The position numbers and the translations under genes were made by a program. From Acidobacteriota bacterium (lineage in GTDB: Bacteria > Acidobacteriota > Polarisedimenticolia > JACPZX01): a stretch of DNA of 64,000 bases. Below are positions 35,687 to 44,325 of this stretch, piece after piece. The stretch is from the NCBI GenBank assembly GCA_016195325.1, contig JACPZX010000078.1, positions 1 through 64,000 on the forward strand, given 5' to 3'. The stretch's first letter is position 1; each line of letters begins with the position of its first letter. The notes beneath the pieces were generated by a model that searched no databases, was not told where the DNA came from, and saw only the letters and a program-made list of their open reading frames with translations.

Positions 35687-36091
35687 ATGCCCGCCGCCCC
35701 TTTCCGCACGATCACCGTCGTCGCCGCCGTGGTGATCCGCGATCGGCGCGTCCTGATGACGCAGCGCGGGGAGGGAGCGCACCTCGCGCTCCACTGGGAG
35801 TTTCCCGGCGGGAAGGTGGAGCCGGGGGAATCGCCCCCCCAGGCGCTGGCGCGCGAGATCCGCGAGGAGCTGGGGGTCGCGGCCGAGGTGCAAGCCCCCT
35901 TCGCCTTCAACTGGCACGACTACGGCGAGAAGCAGGTGCTCCTCCTCACCTACCTCGCGCGTCTCGACGGCGAGCCGAGACGCCTCGGCGTCCGCGACCT
36001 CGGGTGGTTCAGCGCCCGTGAGATCGCCGGGCTCACGCTGCCGCCGGCCGACGGCCCGATCCTCGAGAGGCTCGCGCCGCTGATCGACTGA
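35687..36091 (+). CDS. Nudix hydrolase (MutT-like, probable 8-oxo-dGTP diphosphatase)
   Basis: 134 residues. The Nudix box is complete: GGKVEPGESPPQALAREI followed by REELGV (G-x5-E-x7-REUxEExGU). The N-terminus TVVAAVVIRDRRVLMTQR and WEFPGGK resemble MutT. It removes oxidised or damaged nucleotides by pyrophosphate release. The start at 35687 is supported by TATAAT immediately upstream. It converges with the cytochrome gene 9 bp after its stop. Confidence 0.92.
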   Translation: MPAAPFRTITVVAAVVIRDRRVLMTQRGEGAHLALHWEFPGGKVEPGESPPQALAREIREELGVAAEVQAPFAFNWHDYGEKQVLLLTYLARLDGEPRRLGVRDLGWFSAREIAGLTLPPADGPILERLAPLID

Positions 36092-36100
36092 AGCCCGCCG

Positions 36101-36706
36101 CTACTTCGCGGGGGGGCCCGGAGGGGGCACCGGATTCGGGACGGCGTTCGCGACCGGCTTGAGCGACTTGAGATAGACGAAGATCGCGCCCAGATCGGAG
36201 TCGGTCATCTCGGCGAACTCGGCCCAGGGCATCGTCGGAAGGATCGGCCTCCCCTCCCCCATGTGCTTGCCGGTGCGGATCGCCCTGATGAACATCGCCT
36301 CGTTCCAGCCCCCGATCCCTGTGTCCATGTCCGGGGTGAGGTTCATCGCGAAGCTGGTCCCCCACGGGCCGACCCACGCCGTGCCGTCGTTGTTGCACAC
36401 CGCACCCCAACCGTTGGGACCGATGAGACCCGCGGGCATCGGCGGAAGCTTCTGGCCCTGCGGGTGCCCCGACAGCAATCGGGCCGGATCCGAGGCGGGA
36501 CCCTTGGGTCCGAAGACCTTGGGCGAATGGCAGTCGCTGCACCCTCCGACCGAGGCCAAGTACTTCCCCCGCGCGATCGTCTCGGGCTTCACGATGGCGG
36601 GAGCGGCGGGTGCGGGCTTGTCGGGGACGGCGGCGGCATGCCGGGACGCCGCGACGGCGAACGCGATGGTCAGCAACGTGAGGGCGGCGAGGCGCTTCGA
36701 GGTCAC
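36101..36706 (-). CDS. Periplasmic c-type cytochrome (single haem)
   Basis: 201 residues with a signal peptide (about 1-26). The haem site is GGCSDCHSP (Cys56, Cys59, His60). The distal ligand is probably Met in LPTMPWAEFAEMTD, followed by the usual C-terminal helix LGAIFVYLKSLK. The Pro-rich tail resembles diheme-family subunits that use only one haem. It probably carries electrons in the periplasm. It could accept them from the Tat-exported molybdenum hydroxylase at 6899, but nothing links the two directly. Confidence 0.9.
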   Translation of the reverse strand: MTSKRLAALTLLTIAFAVAASRHAAAVPDKPAPAAPAIVKPETIARGKYLASVGGCSDCHSPKVFGPKGPASDPARLLSGHPQGQKLPPMPAGLIGPNGWGAVCNNDGTAWVGPWGTSFAMNLTPDMDTGIGGWNEAMFIRAIRTGKHMGEGRPILPTMPWAEFAEMTDSDLGAIFVYLKSLKPVANAVPNPVPPPGPPAK

Positions 36707-36748
36707 GGATGCTCCTGGTCGAATCGTGATGGGGTGTCTAAGGGCGAT

Positions 36749-37180
36749 TCAGTGGCCGCGCTCTTCGTCCGGCCCCTCGAGCTCGTCGTCCTCGAGAGCT
36801 GCGTCGGACGAGAGGTCCCCCGGGCCGGGCTCCGGAATCGAGACGGCGCCGGCGTCCATGGCATCGGACATCGCGTCGGCCTCGGCCTTCTCGGAATCGA
36901 GGATCAGATCTTCGATCCGGTCCTGGATGCCGAGGAGATGGAGGCGCTGCTTCTCGCTGGGATCGCGCTTGAGGCCGGCCAGGCAGACCTTTCTGGCCGA
37001 ATCGAGGCAGAGCGGGTCACCCGAGCCCTCGAACGCGAGGATGTACGTGGCGGCGAGCTCGAGGTAGGTCTCGACCGAGTCGCGATCCTCGTCGAGCGCC
37101 GCGCGGAAGCACCGCAGCGCCTCGACGATCTCGCCTTCCTTGCGGAATCTCTTTCCGGCCTCGAAGTCGAACTTCTTCAT
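36749..37180 (-). CDS. TPR-like small cytoplasmic protein
   Basis: 143 residues from ATG 37180. Helical repeats of TPR character (about 5-90: FEAGKRFRKEGEIVEALRCF, then TYLELAATYILA) are followed by an acidic tail (about 105-143). An upstream in-frame ATG at 37228 lacks a ribosome site. The likely role is protein-protein contact. It lies downstream of the sigma/anti-sigma/PDZ operon (68 bp after it) and before the cytochrome gene. Confidence 0.72.
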   Translation of the reverse strand: MKKFDFEAGKRFRKEGEIVEALRCFRAALDEDRDSVETYLELAATYILAFEGSGDPLCLDSARKVCLAGLKRDPSEKQRLHLLGIQDRIEDLILDSEKAEADAMSDAMDAGAVSIPEPGPGDLSSDAALEDDELEGPDEERGH

Positions 37181-37248
37181 GACGGGTCCACCGCGCCGGG
37201 CTCCGGTCGAGGCGTCATGGTACCACAAGGCCGCGCGGACCCGAGAGC

Positions 37249-38505
37249 CTAGAGATCGTTGCCGGCGCCTCCCGGTTTCGGCGGAGGCGGAGGGGGCGGC
37301 GCGGGGGCGCGGGGAGCGGCCACGCGCCGGGGTCGCGGCCCGGGCGCCGCCGCCGGCGCGGCCGCCGGATCGGTCAACACCGTGAGCTTCTGCCCCTTGC
37401 GGAGCACGAGGACCTGGACCGGCTCGCTCGCGCGGCCGAACCTGAGGAGCCGCATGGCGCTCGACGGAGACTCCGCGGCCTCGCCGTCCACCTGGAGGAT
37501 GACGTCCCCCCCCTTCAGCTTGAGCGCGCCGTCGCGCGGCGCGCGCACGACGAGGACGCCGCGATCCGTCGAGAAGTACGAGCCGAGATCCGGATTGAGG
37601 GCCACCAGCTCCATCTGCGACCAGGAGCCGAGGGGGGCGATCGCCGCCAGCGCGGCGGACGAGAGGGCCTCCGGCGTCACCGGCGTCGGCGGCACCTCGG
37701 GCGCCGGGATGGCGTTGATCTCGATGCGCGTGCCGGGCCCGGCGAGCTGCGCGAGCGGGCCGATCATCTTGAACGTCGATGGGATCTCGCGGGCGACGAC
37801 GGTGGCCGTGCGCTTCTCTCCGCCCCGGAAGTACTCGATCGCGACCTTGTCCCCGTCGTGGAGCTTCGAGACCTCGCGGATCAGGAGGGCGGACGAGTAG
37901 AGGCGCCGGGCTTCGTCGATGTCGGTGTCCCCATCGGCGGTGTCCTCGTCGGCGTCATCCCGCGCGCGCACCCGCGCCTCGCCGGATTTCCTCACGAGGC
38001 TGACTCCCTGGATCGACGTGATGACGTCGCCCGCCTTCAGCCCCGCCTGCTCCGCCGGGCCCCCGGGGGTGATCGCCTCGAGCTTGGCCCCTTCGGCTCC
38101 GCCGCTTCCATCGTCGGCCGTGCGCACCACGACGCCGAGGACCGCGCGGTTCCCCCACGAGCCGCTCCACGACGTGCTCCACGAGCCGCCGGTGCCGCTT
38201 CCCGAGGCGCTCCCCGAGCCCCCCGTGCCGCGCCAGGCGTACGCCCGCGTCCGCTCGCGGCCGGAGCTCTGGGATTCCGCGTCGAGCTGAACCTGGAGAT
38301 CCGCGAGGCGGCGCGCGGCGTCCTTCATCTGGAGCTGCGCGGCCCGGAGCTGATCCTCCAGCTCGCGCATGACCGCCTCGCGCGCGCGCCGCTGCGCCCG
38401 CGCGTCGGCATCTCCGCTTGAGGCCTCGCCCGCCGTGATGGCCGGGGCCGCGAGCGCGGCGCCGAGGAAGGCGGCGACCGCGACGATTCGCTTGAGAGAG
38501 TTCAT
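37249..38505 (-). CDS. Exported tandem-PDZ protein in an ECF sigma operon
   Basis: 418 residues from ATG 38505 after AGGAG. Signal peptide about 1-26, a helical coiled segment (about 30-80), a Gly/Ser/Trp-rich linker, a PDZ domain (AVLGVVVRTADD, GGPAEQAGLKAGDVITSIQG), an acidic insert, a second PDZ-like domain (GVLVVRAPRDGALKLKGGDV), and a Pro-rich tail. No protease motif is present. It follows the anti-sigma gene by 34 bp, so it may report envelope damage to that system, as PDZ domains do in DegS/RseP circuits (analogy only). Confidence 0.82.
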   Translation of the reverse strand: MNSLKRIVAVAAFLGAALAAPAITAGEASSGDADARAQRRAREAVMRELEDQLRAAQLQMKDAARRLADLQVQLDAESQSSGRERTRAYAWRGTGGSGSASGSGTGGSWSTSWSGSWGNRAVLGVVVRTADDGSGGAEGAKLEAITPGGPAEQAGLKAGDVITSIQGVSLVRKSGEARVRARDDADEDTADGDTDIDEARRLYSSALLIREVSKLHDGDKVAIEYFRGGEKRTATVVAREIPSTFKMIGPLAQLAGPGTRIEINAIPAPEVPPTPVTPEALSSAALAAIAPLGSWSQMELVALNPDLGSYFSTDRGVLVVRAPRDGALKLKGGDVILQVDGEAAESPSSAMRLLRFGRASEPVQVLVLRKGQKLTVLTDPAAAPAAAPGPRPRRVAAPRAPAPPPPPPPKPGGAGNDL

Positions 38506-38539
38506 CGGGAGACTCCTGTGACGTCTGGGTGTGGGCATG

Positions 38540-39169
38540 TCAGAGACCTGCGTAGACCGGACGGGCGTCGTGCGTGTCGACCAGCGCGTTCATGAGGCGC
38601 ACCCTCTCGCGCCAGAGACCGATCACGTCGCTCGAGCTGGCGCGGCGGGCCGGCGCCGACGCGAGGCGGGCGTCGATGAGGGCGATGGAGTCCTCGAGGT
38701 CGGCCACCGTGCTCGCCGTCCCCGCGTCGATGACGCGCCCCTGGGGCTCTCCCCCTCGCAGCTCGGCCTCGAGCCGCTGCGATCGGCGAACCAGCGCGTC
38801 GAGCTGCTCCGAACCCACGGCGCCCGTGCGGGTGACGCTTCCGGTGGGAGGTGCGGTGGTCGGGATGAGCATCGTCCGGAGGGCGCGGGGGGCGACGACG
38901 ACGAGCGTGAGCGACGCGGCGAGAGCGAGGGCGGCGCCGCCCATCCACTCGATCCTCCTGCGGCGCTGCCGGGCCTCGAAGGCCGCCCGGACCGCGGGCC
39001 ACCGATCCGCCGCGGGGCGAATCTCGGGGAGCGCCCGGAGCGCGGCCGCGGTGCGCCGCAGCCTCTCGACCTCGCCCGCGCAGGCGGCGCAGGCCAGAAC
39101 GTGCGCCGATGTCCCGGGCGCGGCCTCCCCGTCCCTCACGGCCAGGAGCTGTTCCAGTGTCGCGTGCAT
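38540..39169 (-). CDS. Membrane-bound zinc-finger anti-sigma factor
   Basis: 209 residues from ATG 39169, 2 bp after the sigma stop. The N-terminal zinc-type motif is HVLACAAC (H-x3-C-x2-C). One membrane helix (about 80-96, GGAALALAASLTLVVVA) follows, then a periplasmic coiled-coil region. This is the classic topology of ZAS-domain anti-sigma factors, which hold the sigma factor at the membrane until proteolysis or a redox change frees it. Confidence 0.88.
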   Translation of the reverse strand: MHATLEQLLAVRDGEAAPGTSAHVLACAACAGEVERLRRTAAALRALPEIRPAADRWPAVRAAFEARQRRRRIEWMGGAALALAASLTLVVVAPRALRTMLIPTTAPPTGSVTRTGAVGSEQLDALVRRSQRLEAELRGGEPQGRVIDAGTASTVADLEDSIALIDARLASAPARRASSSDVIGLWRERVRLMNALVDTHDARPVYAGL

Positions 39170-39171
39170 TG

Positions 39172-39750
39172 TCAGACCTCTTCTTCCTTCCCCGTCGTCA
39201 GGCAGCGCCGCAGGCGCCCGTGCGCCCTCGCGAGCTGCGATTTCGAAAAGCTCGGCGTCCTGTCCATCAGCTCGGCGATCTCCTCGTGCGTGTACCCCTC
39301 CACGTCGTGGAGCCAGACGACGCTGCGCGCGGTGTCCGACAGAGTCGAGAGCGCCGTGTCGAGATCGATCCGGTCGTGGGAGAGCCCCGAGAGCCACCCC
39401 GAGGCCGACGCCGATCCCGTCGCCGGATCCCCGAGGTCGTCGTCGAGGGCCTCGGTCATCCGGGTGCGGCCGCGACGCAGCTTCATGAGCGCCTTGCTCG
39501 CCGCGACCTTCCGGATCCATCCGGCCAGGGGACCGTCCCCTCGGAACCGGTGGATGCTGCGCATCACCTCGATGAACGTCTCCTGCATGACGTCCTCCGC
39601 GTCCTCCGCATTGCGGCAGAGTCGCCGGGCGAGGTTGAAGACCGGCCCCTCGAACGTCCGGTAGACGGACTCGAGGGCCTCGAGGTCGCCCGCCCGGGCG
39701 CGGGTCACGACGATTTCGTCCGTCGTGATGGTGAACGCCGACGTCATCAC
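39172..39750 (-). CDS. ECF RNA polymerase sigma factor (RpoE-like)
   Basis: 192 residues. Region 2: VYRTFEGPVFNLARRLCRN, then DAEDVMQETFIEVM. Region 4: LSTLSDTARSVVWLHDVEGY and the helix-turn-helix THEEIAELMDRTPSFSKSQL. It is first in an operon with its anti-sigma factor and a PDZ protein. The 169-bp gap behind it, toward the Cys-rich protein gene, should hold its promoter, but no clear box was seen. Confidence 0.93.
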   Translation of the reverse strand: MMTSAFTITTDEIVVTRARAGDLEALESVYRTFEGPVFNLARRLCRNAEDAEDVMQETFIEVMRSIHRFRGDGPLAGWIRKVAASKALMKLRRGRTRMTEALDDDLGDPATGSASASGWLSGLSHDRIDLDTALSTLSDTARSVVWLHDVEGYTHEEIAELMDRTPSFSKSQLARAHGRLRRCLTTGKEEEV

Positions 39751-39858
39751 GCCCTCATAGATGCATCAGCCCGGGGTTTGGTCGCAAGTCCGGGCGGGAG
39801 GCCCCGATCGAGCCGCGGGGGCCCGATAGACGAGAAATCGCGGAGGGTCAGGGGTTTG

Positions 39859-39886
39859 GGCCCCCCGGGGAGGAGTCCGGGGGGCC
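39859..39886 (-). terminator. Strong GC hairpin after the Cys-rich barrel gene
   Basis: GGCCCCCCGG and CCGGGGGGCC form a perfect 10-bp stem with an 8-base loop, 33 bases past the stop of the minus-strand gene at 39920. There is no T run after it, so termination would be imperfect or factor-assisted. Confidence 0.45.
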
Positions 39887-39919
39887 GCTTCGAGAGCGTG
39901 GCTGCGGTGCCTGGGGGTC

Positions 39920-41224
39920 CTACTTCCAGCCCAGCTCGTCGAGATCGAAGTTCAAGCCGACGTATGTCTGGATGCTGTCCGAGCCGGGGCCGAGGTCGGC
40001 GTCCACGGTCATCTCACCAAATGGCTGGACGAGCGGCCGCCGACCGGAGGCCGTCCGAGGACGCCAGGTCAGGTACCCGTCGACCTTGAATCGCCGGCCG
40101 GGGTGGAACTGAAATAGATCCGTGCGCCCGGCCCCGGCTTCGAAGTACGAGTCCTGATACCGCCCGTTCGTGGCCACGACACCGAGCGCCACATGCCGCA
40201 CGTCGATGACGTCGCCGCCGTTTCCCGCGACCGTGAGGAATCCCGCCTGCGCCTTGAGATAGAGGCTCGCGGGATGGGGGCTCCACCTGTCCTGGAGCCT
40301 CAAGAACTCGTACCGAAGGCCTGCGAACGCCTCGAGGCTCGTCGCGTTGCGGATGATGCCGAGCCCGCCTGTCGCGCTCGGGAACTGACCCGAGTGGCAG
40401 GCCGGAAGCGCCTTGGCGTTGTTCGGGTTCCCGCAGTCGGTCTCGGCACTGCGGACGCCATGCACCGTCTCCCCGAACAACCACACCTGTTGCGAGCCCC
40501 CTGCATTGCCGACGAGACGGTACGCGAAATCGAAACCGGCGACGGCTCGCTCCTTCACCTGGCTCGAATCGTTCGGATTGATGTAGCTATTGACCTCTCC
40601 CGCCGCGAACGTGTCGATCGCGAACCCGGTGTACGCCGTGGCCTCGAACCTCTCCCGACCATCGTTGATGGATCGGAGCCAGCCGCGGAAGCCGGGCTTG
40701 TCGTTCTTGCAGTCGGCGAGGCAGTTCTCGCGACAACTCGGCTTCTGTGAATCGCCGGGTGTACCGCTGTTGGGATCTTTGTTTGGATCGCTGACAAATT
40801 CGTTGACCGCATCCGCGGGGAATGCGCGGGTGCAGACGCTCCGGCAAGAGTTGTCCCAGTCGCTGTACAGCCATCCGGCCGCCTTCTTGCCGGACTTGCG
40901 GCAGACGGCCACGCACTCCTCATCGCACGATTGATGGAATGCGGCGACATCGACAGTGCAGGACGGCCCGCACTTCTTCTTGCAGTCGGTCGCCGTGTTG
41001 GGATCGGCGTCGCACGTCGCGTCGCACGCGCTCAGGCAGCTCGTGTTTGCGTCCACGGCTTCGATCGCGCAGCTCGACTGGCACACCGTCTCGCAGACCT
41101 CCGCCGACTTGAGTTGGCAGCTCCTGCCGTCGTTCGGTGACGCCGCGATCGTCCTTGGACCCAGAGACGCTCCACAGATCACGAGCACGAGTGAAATGGT
41201 GATGATGCCAGCCGCACGATTCAT
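39920..41224 (-). CDS. Secreted Cys-rich repeat protein with C-terminal outer-membrane-barrel-like domain
   Basis: 434 residues from ATG 41224 after GGGGAGG. Signal peptide about 1-28. Residues about 35-160 carry repeats of C-x3-C-x3-C type (AEVCETVCQSSC, SCLSACDATC, DCKKKCGPSC, SCDEECVAVC, SCRENCLADC), some 20 cysteines. The C-terminal half alternates polar and aromatic residues in strands (GGLGIIRNATSLEAFAGLRY) and ends in FDLDELGWK, like a beta-barrel. It resembles no family I know. It is divergent from the patatin gene and shares overlapping -35 boxes with it, so the two may work together. Confidence 0.7.
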   Translation of the reverse strand: MNRAAGIITISLVLVICGASLGPRTIAASPNDGRSCQLKSAEVCETVCQSSCAIEAVDANTSCLSACDATCDADPNTATDCKKKCGPSCTVDVAAFHQSCDEECVAVCRKSGKKAAGWLYSDWDNSCRSVCTRAFPADAVNEFVSDPNKDPNSGTPGDSQKPSCRENCLADCKNDKPGFRGWLRSINDGRERFEATAYTGFAIDTFAAGEVNSYINPNDSSQVKERAVAGFDFAYRLVGNAGGSQQVWLFGETVHGVRSAETDCGNPNNAKALPACHSGQFPSATGGLGIIRNATSLEAFAGLRYEFLRLQDRWSPHPASLYLKAQAGFLTVAGNGGDVIDVRHVALGVVATNGRYQDSYFEAGAGRTDLFQFHPGRRFKVDGYLTWRPRTASGRRPLVQPFGEMTVDADLGPGSDSIQTYVGLNFDLDELGWK

Positions 41225-41295
41225 CGAAGACCTCCCCGGACCCGAGCGCGGCTCGGCCGCCACACGCGACCGGTCGCCCCAAGGGTGAGGACCTG

Positions 41296-41346
41296 ACTAT
41301 CGGCGATGAGCGGGGTGTTGTCAACGAAAAAAATAGTTTATACTGT
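41296..41346. promoter_or_regulatory. Overlapping divergent promoters, Cys-rich protein / patatin
   Basis: Minus strand: TTGACA (41324-41319), 17-base spacer, GATAGT (41301-41296). Plus strand: TTGTCA (41318-41323), 17-base spacer, TACTGT (41341-41346). The two -35 boxes occupy the same bases, so only one polymerase could bind at a time. Further on, CATAATGTCG and CATTTTGTCC are tandem 10-base near-repeats (41365-41384), one helical turn apart. Confidence 0.6.
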
Positions 41347-41390
41347 GTTGAACTTGTCATGTCTCATAATGTCGCATTTTGTCCTCGGAG

Positions 41391-44309
41391 ATGACATTGA
41401 ATACACCTGAGTTTCTGCGCGGACGACTGCTACTCCCCCGGAAGGTGCGGAAAGCCGAAAGGGACTACCTCAGGTCCCGACGCCAGGCTGCTGGAGTGCC
41501 GGAGCCGGCGAACGGCGAAGCGCTCCGGGTCGGGCTGGCCCTCTCGGGAGGCGGCATCCGGTCGGCTACATTCAACCTCGGCGTCCTCCAGCGGCTCGCC
41601 GTGGGCGGCGCCTTCAAGTTCATCGACTACATGAGCACGGTCTCGGGCGGAGGGTACATCGGCTCGTGCCTCTCGTCGCTGCTGTCGCGGCTGCCCGCGA
41701 ATGCCACGATGCCCTTCCTGGATCGCGATCAGGTGCACCACCTCCGCAAGCACGGTGACTTCCTCATCGTCCGCCGGCGAATGCTGTCGATCGAGACTCT
41801 CCGGGCGATCGGAAACGAGGTGAGCAACATGATCCTGTCTCTCCTCGTTTTCATCATGCTCGCGCTCACGGTCGCCGCGGGAATCGTCGGCTACACATGG
41901 CTGATTGCCGGAGACGGCATGTGGGGTTTCCTCTGGTCGACCAACCGCAACCTGGGGTGGCGCGGAGCGGGGTTCCTGCTGCTGCCACACCCGGAGTTCG
42001 AAAGCGTCGCGCCGCAGATCACCGCATCGCTGATCGGAGCCGGTCTCATGGCGTTGATCTCCGTCGGGGCGTACTCGGCAAGATTCGGGCGGATCCCCAA
42101 TCAGACCGAGAGATCGAGCGACTCTTCGCGCGAAGAGCAATTCCTGCGGTACAGGTTTAATCGAATCTTCTTCGCCGGGTTCGCGCTGGCATGCTTGCTC
42201 CCGTTCACGCCGTTCTATGACAGAATTCACTCGGACGCCGCCTCACCCTCGGGCGCGGCCGAATTGAGGGATCTCCGGTCGGAATACGAGAACAGGTTTC
42301 CGAGGCCCCCCGGTCAGGCGCCCCCTGTCAATCCGGGCTCCTGTTGCTGCATGGACGAGAGTGGAACGACGCCAGCGGCAGCGCCCGCGACGGGGCCCGG
42401 GGCCACCGATCAGTCCCGAGGCGGCCCGACCGGGGCCGGCTCAGAGTCGGAGCGGCAGCGGGTCCCGGTCGATGGTCATCCGGGCTGGCTGCTCATTCCC
42501 GCCTTCTATTTCCTCGGGGCGCGCATCGCGGCGCTCGTCGCGTATCCGTTCTTCGCGAGGGGAAAAGAGAGATGGTCGCCGACGTTTCGCTCCGTCTTCG
42601 CGTCGATGCAGGCGATCGCGCTCTACTCGTTCTACGGAGCCCTCCTGTTCGCGATCACGCCGTTCCTCGTGGCCGCGGCCTGCCGCTTCGACGCCGGCAA
42701 GTGGTACGGCCCTCTGAGCGCTTTCCTCTCGCTTCTCGCCGGGAAGTTCCTTCTCCCATCCCCCGCGACGGCGGGAGAGGCTCCATCGGGCACGCTCGAC
42801 CGCCTGCTGAGTGCCGCTCGGGGTGCCGCGCTCAATTTGCTGGTCGTCGTGCTCGTATTCGTGACCCTGATCGGTCTCTCCAGCCTAATCGTGTGGAACT
42901 CGGGCGGAACGATTGGCGTGCGCGAATTCTCTGTCCCGCTGGTCGCAGCCGCGCTGGCCTTCCTCGCCCTCGGCATCCTGGTGAATTTCAATCGCGTGTC
43001 ACCGCACACCTTTTATCGCGACAGGTTGGGTGAGGCCTATCTGAAAACGGACGGCAAGGCGGGCGAGACCGAAGGAGTCCTTCGCGACCACAGTCCCACA
43101 CGGACTCATCCCGAGACGGTCGGTGACTCGGCCGTAGGCGAAGTGGTTCTTCGCGACGACAGGATGATGAATCTCGTCGAGCTCCACGACAACCCCGGAG
43201 AGGAAACCCGCAGTGGAAGCGCCGGGCCGTACCATTTGATCGTGTGCGCCCTAAATCTCGCCGGCTCGAACGACCTCACACGCCGTACGCGGAAGTCCGA
43301 TCACTTCCTTTTCTCAAAGTACTACTGCGGATCGACCACGACCGGCTACGTCCAGACCAAGGAATACCGCGATGGGCGTACCGATCTTGCCCGTGCGATG
43401 ACAATCTCGGGGGCCGCGGCTTCTCCGGCCATGGGGTATTACACAAACACCGCTGCGGCGTTTCTCATGACCGTTCTCAACGCGCGACTCGGTCAGTGGA
43501 TGACCAACCCTGGAAAGTACACCGGGGCGCACGAGGAAGAAGACCCGGAACCTCCGGCTGAAACCAAATTGAATTTCTTTGCGACAAAGATGCGGCAGAT
43601 CCAGAAATCCCACGCCGCCCTTCTTGAGTTCGAGCGCGCGTGGGAAATCGTCTTCTGGCCCAAGTGGCTCTTCCACGAGATGATGGCGCAGACCGACGCG
43701 GAGCGCGAGATGGTTCACCTCTCGGACGGAGGGCACACTGGGGATAACGTCGGCATCTACCCATTGCTCCAGAGGCGATGCGACATCATCATCGCTTCCG
43801 ACGCCGGGTGCGACCCCGGGTACGCGATGGCGGAGCTCTCCGCAGCGATCCAGATGATCAACATCGACGAGAACATCAAAGTCACCATCGACCCGAACGA
43901 GATTCGGCCGAAGGGGGACCCGAAACTGAGTACGTCCCACATCGCTATCGGAAAGATCGACTATCCTCAGTGCACGAGTTCTCCCGAATCGGGAGATCCC
44001 GACTTGGTCGCAAAGACCGGGTACTTGATCTACCTGAAGACGTCGGTCACCGGCGACGAGGCGGTGACGGTGAGGAGCTACCGCGACGCGAACCCGGCGT
44101 TTCCCCACCAGACCACGGCGGACCAGTTCTTCGACGACGACCAGTTCGAGGCGTATCGCGCCCTGGGAGAGCACGTAGCCGGCGCTCTGCCGGTCGGCAC
44201 GGGGAAGGATCCGCAAGCGTGGATGGAATGGTGCGGAAAGCAGTTCAAGAAGGCCGACACGTCGCCGCCAAGCCGATCCAAGGGCTCGGGAGGCAGGCTC
44301 AAGCTTTGA
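41391..44309 (+). CDS. Patatin-like phospholipase split by a seven-helix membrane insert
   Basis: About 972 residues. The N-terminal patatin half has VGLALSGGGIRSATFNLGVL (oxyanion loop, 53-58) and YMSTVSGGGYIGS (nucleophile Ser85; Thr stands where GxSxG has its first Gly). Roughly residues 145-550 hold about seven membrane helices and a Gly/Pro/Thr-rich loop. The catalytic Asp appears only near residue 780 in HLSDGGHTGDNVG. The Ser-Asp dyad is therefore intact but separated by a membrane domain. It probably acts on membrane lipids. I used ATG 41391; TTG 41379 is possible, and neither has a good ribosome site. Confidence 0.85.
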   Translation: MTLNTPEFLRGRLLLPRKVRKAERDYLRSRRQAAGVPEPANGEALRVGLALSGGGIRSATFNLGVLQRLAVGGAFKFIDYMSTVSGGGYIGSCLSSLLSRLPANATMPFLDRDQVHHLRKHGDFLIVRRRMLSIETLRAIGNEVSNMILSLLVFIMLALTVAAGIVGYTWLIAGDGMWGFLWSTNRNLGWRGAGFLLLPHPEFESVAPQITASLIGAGLMALISVGAYSARFGRIPNQTERSSDSSREEQFLRYRFNRIFFAGFALACLLPFTPFYDRIHSDAASPSGAAELRDLRSEYENRFPRPPGQAPPVNPGSCCCMDESGTTPAAAPATGPGATDQSRGGPTGAGSESERQRVPVDGHPGWLLIPAFYFLGARIAALVAYPFFARGKERWSPTFRSVFASMQAIALYSFYGALLFAITPFLVAAACRFDAGKWYGPLSAFLSLLAGKFLLPSPATAGEAPSGTLDRLLSAARGAALNLLVVVLVFVTLIGLSSLIVWNSGGTIGVREFSVPLVAAALAFLALGILVNFNRVSPHTFYRDRLGEAYLKTDGKAGETEGVLRDHSPTRTHPETVGDSAVGEVVLRDDRMMNLVELHDNPGEETRSGSAGPYHLIVCALNLAGSNDLTRRTRKSDHFLFSKYYCGSTTTGYVQTKEYRDGRTDLARAMTISGAAASPAMGYYTNTAAAFLMTVLNARLGQWMTNPGKYTGAHEEEDPEPPAETKLNFFATKMRQIQKSHAALLEFERAWEIVFWPKWLFHEMMAQTDAEREMVHLSDGGHTGDNVGIYPLLQRRCDIIIASDAGCDPGYAMAELSAAIQMINIDENIKVTIDPNEIRPKGDPKLSTSHIAIGKIDYPQCTSSPESGDPDLVAKTGYLIYLKTSVTGDEAVTVRSYRDANPAFPHQTTADQFFDDDQFEAYRALGEHVAGALPVGTGKDPQAWMEWCGKQFKKADTSPPSRSKGSGGRLKL

Positions 44310-44325
44310 CTCAGACTGGGTCTCG

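Noticed and set aside
41391-44309. CBASS-type CapV effector
   Set aside because: A patatin is present, but no cyclic-nucleotide synthase, E1/E2 or JAB gene is adjacent, and the protein is much longer than CapV.
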